64,000 nucleotides of DNA. It comes from Eumeta japonica. Taxonomy: Eukaryota > Arthropoda > Insecta > Lepidoptera > Psychidae. This document shows, one piece after another, positions 62,561-64,000 of the stretch; positions within the stretch are counted from its first letter, which is position 1, and every line of letters begins with the position of its first letter. The position numbers and the translations under genes are program-made. Location of the stretch: assembly GCA_005406025.1 (NCBI GenBank), contig BGZK01001037.1:62001-126000 (forward strand), written 5' to 3'. Under the pieces are notes generated by a model, which did no database searches, was not told the DNA's origin, and was given only the letters and a program-made list of their open reading frames with translations.

Positions 62561-64000
62561 TTAGTTTTCATCAGAATCAGTTTCTTTGTCCATATAACAT
62601 TGATTGCAAATAAATGTTGTATGACTTCTGCAAATATTTGTCATACATAACTTACATTGCGTTTTTGAGTGCCTCCTCTTTTTGGCTGGATATATTTTAC
62701 AGGTTCCTCTGCATGTGCTAAAACTAACTGCTTCTGTATCAGCAGCACCAACCTCCATATTCAAATGCTCCCTTGTTTTTTTTTAGTTTTCTTGGAAGGC
62801 CTACCATCGTTGATCTTCTTTGGACGTACTCTTTTGTCAATTCAGTGCCTAATGCCCGTAAATACATTCGCCTTTTCTGTAGAGTCATATTATTTGGCCT
62901 CAATATTACCATACTATTTATTCCTGCAATATCCAGAAGACGAAAAGAACAGTATCAATGGCCATCTATTATTCTTCCTTGAAAGAGAATACATTTTTAC
63001 TTTTTCATTGAATTCATCGACGCCCCCCTTTGTTTTATTGTAAAAAGTAACGATGCTGGGTTCGCGCTTTTCATTTGTACTCTCGTCAATTTCTGCAGCA
63101 CAATGAAGTGATGATATAAGAACTATAGATCTTTTCCTTTTAGACACATAAGATACAAGTGTTGCTGTATCTGAAAATCCAAATTAACTTGAATATTCAG
63201 GTTTTTTTTTTATCTATTAAGCAAGGAGGTATTTCTTTCTTGTTTTTGCGGATGGTACCCACAACAGAAACCTTATAATTCTTGGCCAAATTATTCGTCA
63301 GCGGCACACTGGTATACCAATTGTCGGTGGTAAGGTTTCTTCCAGTGCCAGAAATTGGTGTAATTAGCCTCTTCGCGATGTCTAATGCAGCATTACTCAA
63401 CTGATATGGGTCTTCAGGCTGCTTGCCAGCATAAAGTTCAATATTTAGGATGTAAAACGTAGCAGCATCTACTAGTGGGTAAAGTTTGATTCCGTATTTG
63501 TCAGGCTTTGAGTTCATGTACTGTCAAAAAGGACATTTTCCTCGAAAGCCAACCATCATTTCATCGATTACAACATTCTCTCCCACTGAATATGGCAAAA
63601 GACAATTTTGTGTAAACATGTCTAAAAGTTCTCTTATTGTTTTAGATATGAGATAGCTTTGTCTAGAGTATGACGAGCTTGTCGCATAGTAGCATCATCA
63701 AACCGCAATTAATTGAGTAGAAATTTTACTCTTTCACTGACATAGTAGTAGGAAAAATAGGTATACCTGTCCCATCACTTGTATATAAATCTTCTAAATT
63801 GGTGTGATATCTTCAAGGATCCCGCTTTGTACAATAATCTGAAAAGTGCTCAGATTTCCACCACATCTGTCGGTTTGCAGTCACGTATTATACGATGGCA
63901 CTTTTTTTTGAATAAATTCATTGGTATGTCTAACAACTTTTTCAATAATATTCTCTAAAATGAATAAACTCCAGGCTTGCGTAAATGTCGTCACACCCAC
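62561..64000 (-). pseudogene. piggyBac-type transposase, partial and broken
   Basis: The minus strand carries a DDE_Tnp_1_7 transposase running off the window edge. From right to left: an LEFIHFRENIIEKVVRHTNE-like block near 63950; VGENVVIDEMMVGFRGKCPF with the first Asp; then TGA (about 63520) where the family has Arg, consistent with a CGA to TGA change. Next come MNSKPDKYGIKLYPLVDAAT, PISGTGRNLTTDNWYTSVPL with the second Asp, and VVGTIRKNKKEIP. After another frame break come YNKTKGGVDEFNEKVKMYS with the third Asp and the C-terminal Cys-rich zinc binding tail CRGTC...CKLC...CNQCYMD ending at 62561. Terminal repeats and TTAA sites were not settled; the left end may lie beyond the mariner at 61213. 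Confidence 0.82.

Noticed and set aside
62669..63043. 124-codon plus-strand frame
   Set aside because: Antisense of the piggyBac C-terminal region, which reads as transposase and Cys-rich tail on the minus strand.

Overview
This is animal nuclear DNA, almost certainly from a moth or butterfly. It is AT-rich and carries five protein-coding genes. Three are broken into many small exons joined by GT-AG introns, and two (COX19 and the TM9SF3 gene) have uninterrupted reading frames. The introns and spacers are full of mariner, piggyBac, hAT, pogo-like, Jockey, RTE-like and Ty3 elements. Short interspersed repeats typical of Lepidoptera recur as well, such as the 'CCCGCGACTTCGCCCGCG' head and the 'TTCCGTA...GCACGGCC...CCGGTTTTT' block. 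There are no bacterial operons, CRISPR arrays or rRNA genes, and I recognised no tRNA.

Layout. (1) 1-17402, plus strand: the 3' part of a matrix metalloproteinase gene. It covers the catalytic zinc site, a Pro/Thr/His-rich hinge, the hemopexin domain and a C-terminal hydrophobic tail; the exons for the signal peptide, prodomain and early catalytic domain lie upstream of the window. Its 9.1 kb intron holds a mariner copy that was itself split by a 3.3 kb Jockey-type LINE. (2) 17403-22698: AT-rich spacer with repeats. (3) 22699-22977, minus: COX19. (4) 23802-45757, plus, divergent from COX19: all 14 coding exons of the six-RRM protein RBM19, whose introns hold most of the transposon debris. (5) 51005-52732, minus, convergent with RBM19: the TM9SF3 gene. 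(6) 55466-60235, plus, divergent from TM9SF3: eight exons of Notchless (NLE1); at most the last few codons are missing. (7) 60236-64000: a hAT MITE, a nearly intact mariner with perfect 20-bp terminal repeats, and a decayed piggyBac running off the end of the window.

The host genes do not form a pathway, although RBM19 and NLE1 both act in ribosome assembly (rRNA processing and pre-60S maturation). COX19 serves mitochondrial copper delivery, TM9SF3 the secretory pathway, and the metalloproteinase the cell surface and matrix. I see no undescribed defence or biosynthetic system. The points most worth a second look are the dated nested insertion (LINE into mariner, 14-bp target duplication), a splice junction in the metalloproteinase that looks one base short, small transposon families with clear target duplications, an RBM19 intron that is almost entirely a mariner, and a recurrent family with a degenerate purine-rich core.
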